DNA of 20,123 nucleotides from an uncultured Collinsella sp. (lineage in GTDB: Bacteria; Actinomycetota; Coriobacteriia; Coriobacteriales; Coriobacteriaceae): positions 1 through 20,123 of the forward strand of contig CAAEVD010000168.1 in assembly GCA_900759435.1 (NCBI GenBank), in the 5' to 3' direction. Positions 14,397 to 20,123 of the stretch are shown piece after piece. The notes under the pieces were generated by a model that had not been told where the DNA came from, ran no database searches, and saw nothing but the letters and a program-made list of their open reading frames with translations. Position 1 is the stretch's first letter. Each line of letters opens with the position of its first letter. Both the position numbers and the translations under genes were made by a program.

Positions 14397-16838
14397 CTAC
14401 CCCAGCGAGCGGTTGAGGGAGCCGAGCTCATCGTTGCCCATGGTGCGCCACATTTGATAGATGCAGCCGCGCGCCAAGAAAAAGAAGCCGTTATCGACGA
14501 GTTGCACGGCGGCATCCGCGAGTTGATTGGTCACGGCGGGCACCGGCGGCAGCTCAAGACCTGCCTTGCGGATGGTCTCGACAGCCTCCTCAAACGTGGG
14601 CGGTTTGATGACGCCCATCTCGTTCATAAGGCCCTGCATTTCCTCCTGCGCACTGCCGCCCGACTCCTCGCCGCTCGGCACCAGACGATAACATGCCAGC
14701 GCCAGCTCGAGCTGGTCGCAGTTCCAGTAGGCGAATGCCAGGCGATAGAACAGGTAACCGATCGAAGGCCGGTCGCTGGCAATGCGCAGGCCGTGGCGCG
14801 CTACCTCGATAATCTCGTCATAGCGTTCCAGGCGTGCCAGCACGTTGATCAGGGCAAAGTGAGACTGCATGGACGAGCGCGCCAAATCGTAGAGACGACG
14901 CACCTCGGGCAGCGCGCGCTCAAAGTCCTCTTGTTCGACGTAAAAGCTGCAAATCTCGTGCTGGGCAAAATACAGCGCATCGGGAGCGCGAAGGATACGC
15001 ACGGAACGGTCCTCCTCCATCACCGGCAGCACCACGCGCACCAGCTGGTTGTCGCAGAACTGGGTCTGCACCGGGCCCGTCGCCAAAAGCTCAGCAACAG
15101 TACACTTGGCTTCCAGCTCCTCGACAAGGCGAGAAAAGCCCTCGAAAGCACCAGCTCGGTCAACTTTGGATTGCTCGCGCAGCTCGACGACGCGGGCGAC
15201 ATACGGATCGTTGTCCTCCTCCATGACCTCAAGCTCGTCAGCCGTATCAGCGAGCAGCAGATCACGAAGCGCAGGCGGCAATGGACGATGGTCATCGCGT
15301 GGTCGGGCGTGAACCTCTGCAGGCTCAATCATGTCCGGCGCATCTGCCTCATATGCCTCGAGCAAATGCTTGCAGGGCATGTCGTCCATATCCATGCTCT
15401 TAAGATCCTTGGCGACAGAAACGCAATCGGCCAGATAGGCCGCACGGCTAAAGGAATACGTTTCAACGACGCGCTCGCCCTGCTCGCCGTCGGGAGCCGC
15501 AATCTGCACGTAGCAGCGCGTGATGCGAGCACCCGAAGAAAAGCAAGCCGCCGCGAGTGTAAGCGCAACACGCGCATCGTGCTCAGTGGCCCATGCCGCG
15601 CGCTTAGGCTCATCCACCTCGCGCCAGGCGTCATCTTGAGCATCGTATTCGCGCTGCGGCATAGCATCGACAACCGTGCGGCCAAATCGCACCAGCATGA
15701 TGCCCTCGGCGACGTTAGCTCGATAGGTGTAGTCGAGCCGCGTGACCACGTTGAGCGCTTCTACGATACGTGCAAAGCGGGTGCGAACGTCCCACTCGCC
15801 ACCCGGCTGGCACGCAACCGTCCCCGGCTTGACCCACGGGTTGTCATTCGACAGCGTTTCGAGCAAGCGAGGAACGTCGTTTGTCGTCTTGCTGATATGC
15901 CATAGGTCAAAGAGCGAGCAGCCCTCAAAGCTTGGCGACGAGGCAACGGGGCCCAACCCTGCCCCAATACGCTCAAGGATGCCCGATAGGCGGTTCAGGC
16001 GGCACTCGACGGCAAGCAGGGTATCGATCTCGTCCTGGTCCAGCAGGCTACGGTCAAAATTGAGATAAAAGAGCCTCGAGCGATCGATGCGCGCCAGGCT
16101 CATTTCGGTTTTGGCCGCGATGGTGCGCAGGCGAGACAGATTAACTTCGCCCATCAACGCGGCGGCATAGCGCTCAATGCCACTTGGATTATCTGTATGG
16201 TCAATGCGGTAGAGCAACGTTTCGATTGCATCGGGCAGCGGTGTGGAATCAAAACCCAGCAGTACCTCAACCGGCTCGGGGAGTTTTACAAGCTTGATCT
16301 TGTCGACGGCATTTTTCATGCCCTCGTCGAGGCCGTCACCGTCTGCCTTGGTTGCAACGGCGTTTTCGGAATCGGCAAATATTACGTAACGCAAGAACAT
16401 CGAGGCCATGAACTCGCCGTAGCGAAGGCTGCGCGTCGAATTCCACGTCTCGCGATCGGATTGTTCGCGCATGGTGCCTTCGGGAGAGCCGATGACTCGC
16501 GCCCGGGTGCGCATCGTCCCATCGGTACCCCTGACCGCAATCTCACCGATGTTGGAATCGGACTCGTCGAGAATCAGTTGCATGTCGGGATCGTCGGGCA
16601 GCGATACCTCGTTAACGGGACGGTCCACCTTATAGACCTCACCCGAAACGCTCACGTAGCCCAAAAGCGACACATGGCTTTTGCCGACGAATTCGACGAC
16701 ATAACATGATTCATGCGGGTCCTCGCCAAAGAGCTTCCAAACCACGCCATACGAGCGTCCCGCAGGCTGCTCGGGCATGGCCGGAAAGCGCTTTTTGGGA
16801 TCGAGAAACCTGAGCTTGTATGTCGGACGCTCTGCCAC
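14397..16838 (-). CDS. Large cytoplasmic protein of unknown function with TPR-like region
   Basis: This is an 813-aa protein with no signal peptide or membrane helix, and I do not recognise a family for most of it. The first 130 residues look like beta-rich sequence (SYGVVWKLFGE, CYVVEFVGKSHVSLLGYVSV). The middle is alpha-rich, with repeated Arg/Leu helices (LLYRIDHTD, NLSRLRTIAAKTEMSLARI). Residues about 623-723 look like degenerate TPR repeats (HEICSFYVEQEDFERALPEV, FALINVLARLERYDEIIEVA, LFYRLAFAYWNCDQLELALA), so a protein-binding role is plausible. It starts with GTG, preceded by AGGGTGAT at good spacing. It is a single gene flanked by tRNA genes on both sides. No catalytic motif is visible. 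It is probably a lineage-restricted scaffold, but no function can be assigned. Confidence 0.85.
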   Translation of the reverse strand: MAERPTYKLRFLDPKKRFPAMPEQPAGRSYGVVWKLFGEDPHESCYVVEFVGKSHVSLLGYVSVSGEVYKVDRPVNEVSLPDDPDMQLILDESDSNIGEIAVRGTDGTMRTRARVIGSPEGTMREQSDRETWNSTRSLRYGEFMASMFLRYVIFADSENAVATKADGDGLDEGMKNAVDKIKLVKLPEPVEVLLGFDSTPLPDAIETLLYRIDHTDNPSGIERYAAALMGEVNLSRLRTIAAKTEMSLARIDRSRLFYLNFDRSLLDQDEIDTLLAVECRLNRLSGILERIGAGLGPVASSPSFEGCSLFDLWHISKTTNDVPRLLETLSNDNPWVKPGTVACQPGGEWDVRTRFARIVEALNVVTRLDYTYRANVAEGIMLVRFGRTVVDAMPQREYDAQDDAWREVDEPKRAAWATEHDARVALTLAAACFSSGARITRCYVQIAAPDGEQGERVVETYSFSRAAYLADCVSVAKDLKSMDMDDMPCKHLLEAYEADAPDMIEPAEVHARPRDDHRPLPPALRDLLLADTADELEVMEEDNDPYVARVVELREQSKVDRAGAFEGFSRLVEELEAKCTVAELLATGPVQTQFCDNQLVRVVLPVMEEDRSVRILRAPDALYFAQHEICSFYVEQEDFERALPEVRRLYDLARSSMQSHFALINVLARLERYDEIIEVARHGLRIASDRPSIGYLFYRLAFAYWNCDQLELALACYRLVPSGEESGGSAQEEMQGLMNEMGVIKPPTFEEAVETIRKAGLELPPVPAVTNQLADAAVQLVDNGFFFLARGCIYQMWRTMGNDELGSLNRSLG

Positions 16839-16970
16839 GAAATATCACCCTGATCGGTCGTCTAAAGAAAGAGCGCGCCACGGGCTCACCGAGGCGCATA
16901 CTCGAAATCTTACACGAGTCGATGAGAAATAGTCCCCTTTGACCGAGGTTCAAATCCATGCAGTGTTTAC

Positions 16971-17003
16971 GTAAAAGAAAAGCCCCCGTCGCCGGGAGCT
17001 TTA
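16971..17003 (-). terminator. Terminator of the truncated tRNA-Arg copy
   Basis: On the minus strand AAGCTCCCG and CGGGGGCTT pair around a four-base loop and are followed by TTCTTTT. It is one of four near-identical terminators in the array, but no intact gene precedes this one. Confidence 0.8.
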
Positions 17004-17011
17004 ATCTCAAT

Positions 17012-17031
17012 TGGTGCGGCGTATAGGATTC
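17012..17031 (-). pseudogene. tRNA-Arg(ACG) 3' fragment
   Basis: GAATCCTATACGCCGCACCA is the exact last 20 nt of the three intact tRNA-Arg genes (part of the T loop, T stem, acceptor and CCA). The 5' part is replaced by GC-rich repeat DNA from 17032. The attached terminator is kept, which points to a former fourth gene cut by recombination or insertion. Confidence 0.8.
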
Positions 17032-17130
17032 CGCGCATCCGCTGCGCGGATCCGCACCGGCTTCGCCCGCCTGCCGGCGTGCTCGCCCGCGGGCTAAAAA
17101 CGCTCCGCGTTTTCTTTACGCCCGCGCCTC
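17032..17130. repeat. GC-rich hairpin-forming insert with a 35-bp repeat
   Basis: This 99-bp segment lies between the truncated and intact tRNA-Arg units. It contains ATCCGC-TGC-GCGGAT (17037-17051), GCGGATCCGC, a CCGGC/GCCGG inverted repeat, GCCCGCGGGC and AAAACGC-TCC-GCGTTTT (17097-17113). Positions 17046-17080 recur exactly at 17600-17634. The palindromes fit a REP-like extragenic element. No ORF uses it. Confidence 0.7.
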
Positions 17131-17221
17131 GACCGAGGTTCGAATCCATGCAGTGCTTACGTAAAAGAAAAGCCCCCGTTGCCGGGAGCCTTAATCTCAA
17201 ATGGTGCGGCGTATAGGATTC
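17131..17221 (-). repeat. Duplicated tRNA-Arg 3' flank, second copy
   Basis: This is the partner of 16941-17031 (five differences in 90 bp). It contains GAGGTTCGAATCC at 17135-17147, the terminator of the intact tRNA gene, and the tRNA 3' end. The shared T-arm-like motif outside any tRNA suggests debris of another tRNA gene. Confidence 0.8.
17161..17193 (-). terminator. Terminator of tRNA-Arg copy 1
   Basis: GCTCCCG / CGGGGGC pair around GCAA on the minus strand, followed by TTTTCTTTTA, 9 bp past the tRNA 3' end. Confidence 0.85.
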
Positions 17222-17278
17222 GAACCTATGACGTTCTGATTCGTAGTCAGACCCTCTATCCAGCTGAGGTAACGCCGC
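17202..17278 (-). tRNA. tRNA-Arg(ACG), copy 1
   Basis: A 77-nt tRNA: acceptor GCGGCGT with ACGCCGC, discriminator A and encoded CCA; D arm CCTC-AGCTGGATA-GAGG; anticodon stem TCTGA/TCAGA with loop CTACGAA (anticodon ACG, whose A34 is normally deaminated to inosine to read CGU/CGC/CGA); T arm ATAGG-TTCGAAT-CCTAT. It is identical to the other two copies and has its own promoter and terminator. Confidence 0.97.
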
Positions 17279-17290
17279 GACTTGATGATT

Positions 17291-17319
17291 ATTATGCACA
17301 TAGACTGAATAATGGTCAA
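17291..17319 (-). promoter_or_regulatory. Promoter of tRNA-Arg copy 1
   Basis: TTGACC (17314-17319) and CATAAT (17291-17296) on the minus strand, exactly 17 bp apart, 12 bp before the tRNA 5' end. GCTTGAC and the -10 region match those of copy 2. Confidence 0.85.
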
Positions 17320-17397
17320 GCAGTTTTTCGAAAAAAGTTATCAAATTGGATTTTTACTCATTTGGAGGGCTTGGCACGATCTTCGGTGCATCGCGAT

Positions 17398-17428
17398 ATA
17401 AGAAAAGCCCCCGTTGCCGGGAGCTTTA
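17398..17428 (-). terminator. Terminator of tRNA-Arg copy 2
   Basis: AAGCTCCCG / CGGGGGCTT pair around GCAA on the minus strand, followed by TTCTTAT, 9 bp past the tRNA 3' end. Confidence 0.85.
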
Positions 17429-17436
17429 AGATCAAT

Positions 17437-17513
17437 TGGTGCGGCGTATAGGATTCGAACCTATGACGTTCTGATTCGTAGTCAGACCCTCTATCCAGCT
17501 GAGGTAACGCCGC
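17437..17513 (-). tRNA. tRNA-Arg(ACG), copy 2
   Basis: It is identical over all 77 nt to copies 1 and 3, including the CCA and the CTACGAA anticodon loop. The flanks differ from copy 1 except for the promoter and terminator cores, so each copy is a separate transcription unit and not part of one polycistronic transcript. Confidence 0.97.
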
Positions 17514-17525
17514 AACGCACGGATT

Positions 17526-17554
17526 ATTATGCACGTGAGCCTTCGATGGGTCAA
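17526..17554 (-). promoter_or_regulatory. Promoter of tRNA-Arg copy 2
   Basis: TTGACC (17549-17554) and CATAAT (17526-17531) with 17-bp spacing on the minus strand, 12 bp before the tRNA. Confidence 0.85.
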
Positions 17555-17599
17555 GCAACAATTTGGAAAATTTTTACGGAGCGCTGATTTAGTTGTCGT

Positions 17600-17634
17600 G
17601 CGGATCCGCACCGGCTTCGCCCGCCTGCCGGCGT
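17600..17634. repeat. Second copy of the 35-bp GC-rich repeat
   Basis: It is identical to 17046-17080. It begins with the palindrome GCGGATCCGC and holds a CCGGC/GCCGG inverted repeat. It lies between the copy 2 promoter and the copy 3 terminator, without an ORF. Confidence 0.85.
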
Positions 17635-17666
17635 AAAAGAAAAGCCCCCGTTGCCGGAGGCTTTAA
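17635..17666 (-). terminator. Terminator of tRNA-Arg copy 3
   Basis: AAGCCTCCG / CGGGGGCTT pair around GCAA on the minus strand, followed by TTCTTTTA. It has one base-pair difference from the other terminators that keeps the stem, showing selection for the hairpin. Confidence 0.85.
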
Positions 17667-17673
17667 GTTCGAT

Positions 17674-17750
17674 TGGTGCGGCGTATAGGATTCGAACCTA
17701 TGACGTTCTGATTCGTAGTCAGACCCTCTATCCAGCTGAGGTAACGCCGC
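17674..17750 (-). tRNA. tRNA-Arg(ACG), copy 3
   Basis: The third identical 77-nt copy, with anticodon ACG and encoded CCA. It is the upstream-most unit in the direction of transcription. Three copies suggest high demand for CGU/CGC codons, or amplification by recombination between repeats. Confidence 0.97.
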
Positions 17751-17762
17751 AGCGCAAAACAT

Positions 17763-17791
17763 ATAAAACCACTTTAGTTCGTTAGAGTCAA
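17763..17791 (-). promoter_or_regulatory. Promoter of tRNA-Arg copy 3
   Basis: TTGACT (17786-17791) and TTTTAT (17763-17768) are 17 bp apart on the minus strand. GCTTGAC is shared with the other two promoters; the -10 differs. Confidence 0.8.
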
Positions 17792-17830
17792 GCAAAATCT
17801 CAAACTTTTTTTCGCGCGGGCCTCAATTTG

Positions 17831-18208
17831 TCACGCTGCACCACAAGCATCAGCGCTTCTCGTGCGATCGATTGGCTTTTCGATCACATCGAATCCGGCG
17901 CCAAGCTCCCCCAGAAGCGACCGCACCCGTTGGGCACAGTCGTAGTCGGCAAACGAGATGCTCAGCATTCGGGCCACCTGATTAGAAGTTCCAACACCAT
18001 AGAAGTGCTCAAGGACAACAAGCGCCTCATGCGCCACAAACGTCTCGACCACATGCGGCGACTCCTCATAGCACCATTGCGTCAACGGTCCCTCACTCGT
18101 CTGCCGAACTACCAAGCCACCCATACCCGACGGCTCGCACGTTACCAGCAGGTGCTCCCCACCCTCATCGCTCTGGAACAAAACAACCCTCTCATCGAAC
18201 AGCTCCAT
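17831..18208 (-). CDS. Unrecognised 125-aa protein, likely SOS-regulated
   Basis: I do not recognise this protein. It begins MELFDERVVLFQSDEGGEHLLV, contains TCEPSGMGGLVVRQTSEGPL and FVAHEALVVLEHFYGVGTSNQVARML, and ends with a basic/Ala-rich tail. It has no signal peptide or membrane helix and is rather acidic, so it is probably cytoplasmic. Strand and helix alternation suggests a small globular alpha/beta fold. The start at 18208 fits AGGGG five nt upstream; a GTG one codon earlier is too close. Upstream lies a near-consensus LexA box (18268-18281) and an extended -10 (TGCTATGCT), so induction by DNA damage is inferred. It stands alone between the tRNA-Arg array and serS. Codon use looks native and coding potential looks real, since the opposite frame is poorer. 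Confidence 0.75.
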   Translation of the reverse strand: MELFDERVVLFQSDEGGEHLLVTCEPSGMGGLVVRQTSEGPLTQWCYEESPHVVETFVAHEALVVLEHFYGVGTSNQVARMLSISFADYDCAQRVRSLLGELGAGFDVIEKPIDRTRSADACGAA

Positions 18209-18267
18209 CACATCCCCTTTCTCTTGCTCTTAGTTAGCAAAAGCATAGCAGGTAGATGCATGTACAC

Positions 18268-18281
18268 AGAACACCTGTTCG
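18268..18281 (-). promoter_or_regulatory. LexA/SOS box
   Basis: CGAACAGGTGTTCT on the minus strand matches the Gram-positive/actinobacterial LexA operator CGAAC-N4-GTTCG at 9 of 10 defined positions. It lies 60 bp before the start of the 125-aa gene, just upstream of an extended -10 candidate TGC-TATGCT (18241-18249), overlapping where a -35 would be. Confidence 0.65.
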
Positions 18282-18326
18282 TGTGTTTTCTATCGAGCTG
18301 TCCGCACGGCATAGTATAGCCGTACA

Positions 18327-18357
18327 CAAAAAGGGCGCCCCTAAAAGGAGCGCCCTC
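18327..18357 (-). terminator. Intrinsic terminator of serS
   Basis: AGGGCGCTCC / GGGGCGCCCT form a 10-bp stem (one T-G pair) with a TTTTA loop and a TTTTTG tail on the minus strand, about 22 bp after the serS stop codon. Confidence 0.92.
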
Positions 18358-18379
18358 GCAAATCGCCTATGCAGCTAGC

Positions 18380-19663
18380 TTACGCGACCGGCTCGATCTT
18401 CTCGAGGCCGCCCATGTAGGGACGCAGAACCTCGGGGATCGTGATGGTGCCGTCGGCGTTCTGGTAGTTCTCCAGAATGGCAGCCATGGTGCGACCAGCC
18501 GGCAGGCCGGAACCGTTAAGGGTGTGCAGGTAGCGCGAACCCTTGAAATTCTCGGGGTCGCGATACTTGATGTTGGCACGACGGGCCTGGAAGTCGCCGC
18601 AATTGGAGCAGGAGCTGATCTCCTTGTAGGCGTTGTAGCTCGGCAGCCAAACCTCGATGTCGTAGGTCTGACGGGCAGAGAAGCCCAGGTCGCCGGTGCA
18701 CAGGCTAATCACGCGATACGGCAGGCCCAGCTGCTGCAGCAGGTACTCGGCCTCGGCGGTCATGCTCTCGAGCTCCTCGTCGGACTCCTCCGGCTTGGCA
18801 AACTTGACCATCTCGACCTTGTCGAACTCGTGCTGGCGAATGATGCCGCGGGTGTCGCGACCGGCGGAACCGGCCTCCTCGCGGAAGCAGGGGGTGAAGG
18901 CAGTGTAGCGGCGAGGCAGAGTGTCGGCGTCCAGAACCTCACCGGCATGCAGGTTAGTCAGTACGACCTCGGCGGTGGGGATCAGGAAGTTGTCGCCCGA
19001 GACGTGATAGGCGTCGTCCTCGAACTTGGGCAGCTGACCCGTGCCAAACATGGTCTGACGCTTGACGACGATGGGCGGCCACCACTCCTTAAAGCCACGG
19101 CTGGTGTGCGTGTCAAGGAAGAAGTTGATGAGGGCGCGCTCAAGACGGGCGCCGGCGCCACCGAGAACGGTAAAGCGGCTACCGGAGAGCTTGTTGCCGC
19201 GCTCGAAATCGAGGATGTCGAGGTCGGTGCCCAGGTCCCAGTGCGGCTTAAAGTCGAAGTCGAACTCGCGCGGGGTGCCCCAACGACGGCGCTCGATGTT
19301 CTCGTCCTCGTCCTTGCCGTACGGCGTGGCCTCGCAAGGGATGTTGGGAAGGTGAGCCATAAAGTCGTACTGCTCCTGCTCGAGAGCGGTGCGGCGCTCG
19401 GCCAGACCGTCAATCTTCTCGTTGACGGCGCGCACGGCCTCCTTGGCGGCCTCGGCCTCGTCCTTCTTGCCCTCCTTCATCAGGGCGCCGATCTTCTTGG
19501 ACTCGGCATTACGCGTGGCCTGGAGCTCCTCGACCTCGGTGATGACGGCACGGCGCTCGTCGTCGAGCTCGAAGAACTTCTCTCGATCCCAAGACGTCTG
19601 GCGGTTGGCCATGGCGGTATCGATGGCATCGGGGTTCTCGCGAACAAACTTGATATCAAGCAT
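18380..19663 (-). CDS. serS: Seryl-tRNA synthetase
   Basis: This 427-aa class II synthetase charges tRNA-Ser (and tRNA-Sec if present). The N-terminal tRNA-binding coiled-coil arm spans about 28-105 (charged, Glu/Lys/Ala-rich). Class II motif 1 lies in [19 protein letters not shown], motif 2 is [21 protein letters not shown] (260-280), and motif 3 is [18 protein letters not shown] (384-401). The [10 protein letters not shown] serine-binding strand is present. The start at 19663 is chosen because GGAGG lies 6 nt upstream and the family begins [12 protein letters not shown]; the longer ORF start at 19690 lacks support. No T-box leader fits in the 111-bp gap upstream. It is a single gene with its own terminator, and it lies about 4 kb from tRNA-Ser(GCU), one of its substrates. 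Confidence 0.98.
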   Translation of the reverse strand: MLDIKFVRENPDAIDTAMANRQTSWDREKFFELDDERRAVITEVEELQATRNAESKKIGALMKEGKKDEAEAAKEAVRAVNEKIDGLAERRTALEQEQYDFMAHLPNIPCEATPYGKDEDENIERRRWGTPREFDFDFKPHWDLGTDLDILDFERGNKLSGSRFTVLGGAGARLERALINFFLDTHTSRGFKEWWPPIVVKRQTMFGTGQLPKFEDDAYHVSGDNFLIPTAEVVLTNLHAGEVLDADTLPRRYTAFTPCFREEAGSAGRDTRGIIRQHEFDKVEMVKFAKPEESDEELESMTAEAEYLLQQLGLPYRVISLCTGDLGFSARQTYDIEVWLPSYNAYKEISSCSNCGDFQARRANIKYRDPENFKGSRYLHTLNGSGLPAGRTMAAILENYQNADGTITIPEVLRPYMGGLEKIEPVA

Positions 19664-19692
19664 TAGATCCTCCGGCGATATACATTCCATTT

Positions 19693-19731
19693 AGGTTGCA
19701 ACCTTGTACATGTATGGGCAAGTATATACTT
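19693..19731. promoter_or_regulatory. Two palindromes in the divergent serS / small-protein gap
   Basis: AGGTTGCAACCT (19693-19704) and AAGTATATACTT (19720-19731) are both perfect 12-bp palindromes inside a 111-bp divergent intergenic region. On the plus strand TTGTAC (19704-19709) with TACTTA 17 bp further, or TATACT at 15 bp, could be a promoter for the small gene. The palindromes may be operators or part of the promoters. Confidence 0.35.
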
Positions 19732-19774
19732 ATGAGCGTTTACGACCCAACCCAACTACGCAAGAAGGCACCCA

Positions 19775-19948
19775 ATGGACGCAGTTTTTTCCTTTTTGTT
19801 TGGCACCCGCACCGGTTTTGCCATCCTTTTCGCCGGCGGCATCCTACTGTTTGCGATTCTTGCCTTTGTAATGGAGAAGCGCACCCATAAGATGTATGTC
19901 GACCGCGGCCCCAAGGACGAGGACGATCAAGACAGCTTCTGGGACTAA
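19775..19948 (+). CDS. Small single-pass membrane protein (57 aa)
   Basis: A 57-codon ORF: MDAVFSFLFG, one hydrophobic helix (about residues 14-33, TGFAILFAGGILLFAILAFV), then a basic stretch (MEKRTHK) and an acidic C-terminus (KDEDDQDSFWD). The positive residues after the helix predict an outside-N, inside-C orientation. GAAGG lies about 7 nt before the ATG and a strong terminator follows, which together support a real gene. It is divergent from serS. No family is recognised; similar tiny membrane proteins are common beside housekeeping genes, and the role is unknown. Confidence 0.7.
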   Translation: MDAVFSFLFGTRTGFAILFAGGILLFAILAFVMEKRTHKMYVDRGPKDEDDQDSFWD

Positions 19949-19950
19949 CC

Positions 19951-20100
19951 TGCCAAAAAGGGACTGGTTTATTTTGGTCGGTTTTATCTGGGCAAACGCA
20001 AGCGCCTCGCAACTGGAATTGAGCCAGTTGCGAGGCGCTTTTTGCTATAGAGATAAAACCGCAGGAAAACCTGCCAAAATAAACCTGTCCCTTATTGGCC
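19951..20100. repeat. Inverted-repeat element enclosing a terminator
   Basis: The left arm (19951-19989) and right arm (20051-20100) are inverted copies sharing AAGGGACwGGTTTATTTTGG and GGTTTTATCT. The right arm carries an extra 12-13 bp. Such GGGAC..GTCCC-ended elements resemble REP or MITE-type repeats. No transposase is present in the window. Confidence 0.65.
20000..20043 (+). terminator. Strong intrinsic terminator after the small membrane-protein gene
   Basis: A perfect 17-bp stem (AAGCGCCTCGCAACTGG with its complement) around AATTGAG, followed by TTTTT on the plus strand. It lies about 50 bp past the stop codon. The stem is symmetric, with an A upstream, and could work in either direction. 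Confidence 0.92.
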
Positions 20101-20123
20101 AGTTTACTGGAGAGTAGCGTCGA

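Larger units (their letters stand above)
16941..17031 (-). repeat. Duplicated tRNA-Arg 3' flank, first copy
   Basis: Positions 16941-17030 match 17131-17220 at 85 of 90 bases. The unit contains a T-arm-like GAGGTTCGAATCC segment (here with an A change), a terminator, and the last 20 bp of tRNA-Arg. Here the tRNA is cut off at 17031, whereas the second copy continues into an intact tRNA-Arg gene. Confidence 0.8.

Noticed and set aside
14349..15905. 518-codon open frame on the plus strand over the TPR-like gene
   Set aside because: It begins inside the tRNA-Ser promoter region, has no ribosome site, and is the complementary frame of a better-supported gene with GTG start and Shine-Dalgarno.
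17012..17795. Recurring short minus-strand ORFs containing DRGSDYESERHRFESYTPH
   Set aside because: They are translations through the repeated tRNA-Arg genes and their terminators, not proteins.
18524..19666. 380-codon open frame on the plus strand over serS
   Set aside because: It is antisense to a complete serS with all class II motifs.

Overview
The window is about 20 kb of moderately GC-rich chromosomal DNA. Protein style, codon use and gene content (HtpG, SerS, a VanRS-like pair, a BY-kinase module, PstB-PhoBR) fit an anaerobic gut actinobacterium of the Coriobacteriia. A Collinsella-like genome is my best guess, from general resemblance and not from a search. Almost every gene is on the minus strand. 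The exceptions are a D,D-carboxypeptidase gene and a 57-codon membrane-protein gene. No phage, integrase, transposase or CRISPR array is visible.

Layout, left to right. (1) 1-1961: the 5' part of a YhgE/Pip-type membrane protein, cut by the window edge. (2) 2041-2345: a likely pip promoter and two extragenic repeat structures. (3) 2346-4370: htpG, whose short leader contains an intrinsic-terminator-like hairpin. (4) 4573-7203: a GNAT acetyltransferase downstream of a compact cpsC-cpsD-cpsB module (chain-length protein, BY-kinase, PHP phosphatase) with no glycosyltransferases attached. (5) 7383-10479: pstB followed by a PhoB/PhoR-like pair, an apparent phosphate-response operon without pstSCA. 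(6) 10583-12542: a VanR/VanS-like pair, divergent from a penicillin-binding-protein-type D-alanyl-D-alanine carboxypeptidase (12740-14080). (7) 14215-14305: tRNA-Ser(GCU). (8) 14397-16838: an 813-aa protein of unknown function with a TPR-like C-terminal region. (9) 16941-17791: three full tRNA-Arg(ACG) genes, each with its own promoter and terminator, plus a truncated fourth 3' end and GC-rich repeats. (10) 17831-18208: an unrecognised 125-aa protein with a near-consensus LexA/SOS box upstream. (11) 18380-19663: serS. (12) 19775-19948: a small one-helix membrane protein followed by a very strong hairpin terminator inside a larger inverted repeat.

Themes. Envelope and stress functions dominate: phosphate sensing, cell-wall sensing and trimming, capsule polymer control, a chaperone and an SOS candidate. 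Translation genes (four tRNAs and SerS) fill the right half. Extragenic repeats sit in several intergenic gaps. Two of them share a 27-bp period and a CGTCCC core with different central palindromes. The most interesting leads are the SOS-box gene, the modular 27-bp repeats, the htpG leader hairpin, the eroded tRNA-Arg array, and the VanRS-like/carboxypeptidase pairing without vanHAX. Nothing seen amounts to a clearly new multi-gene system.
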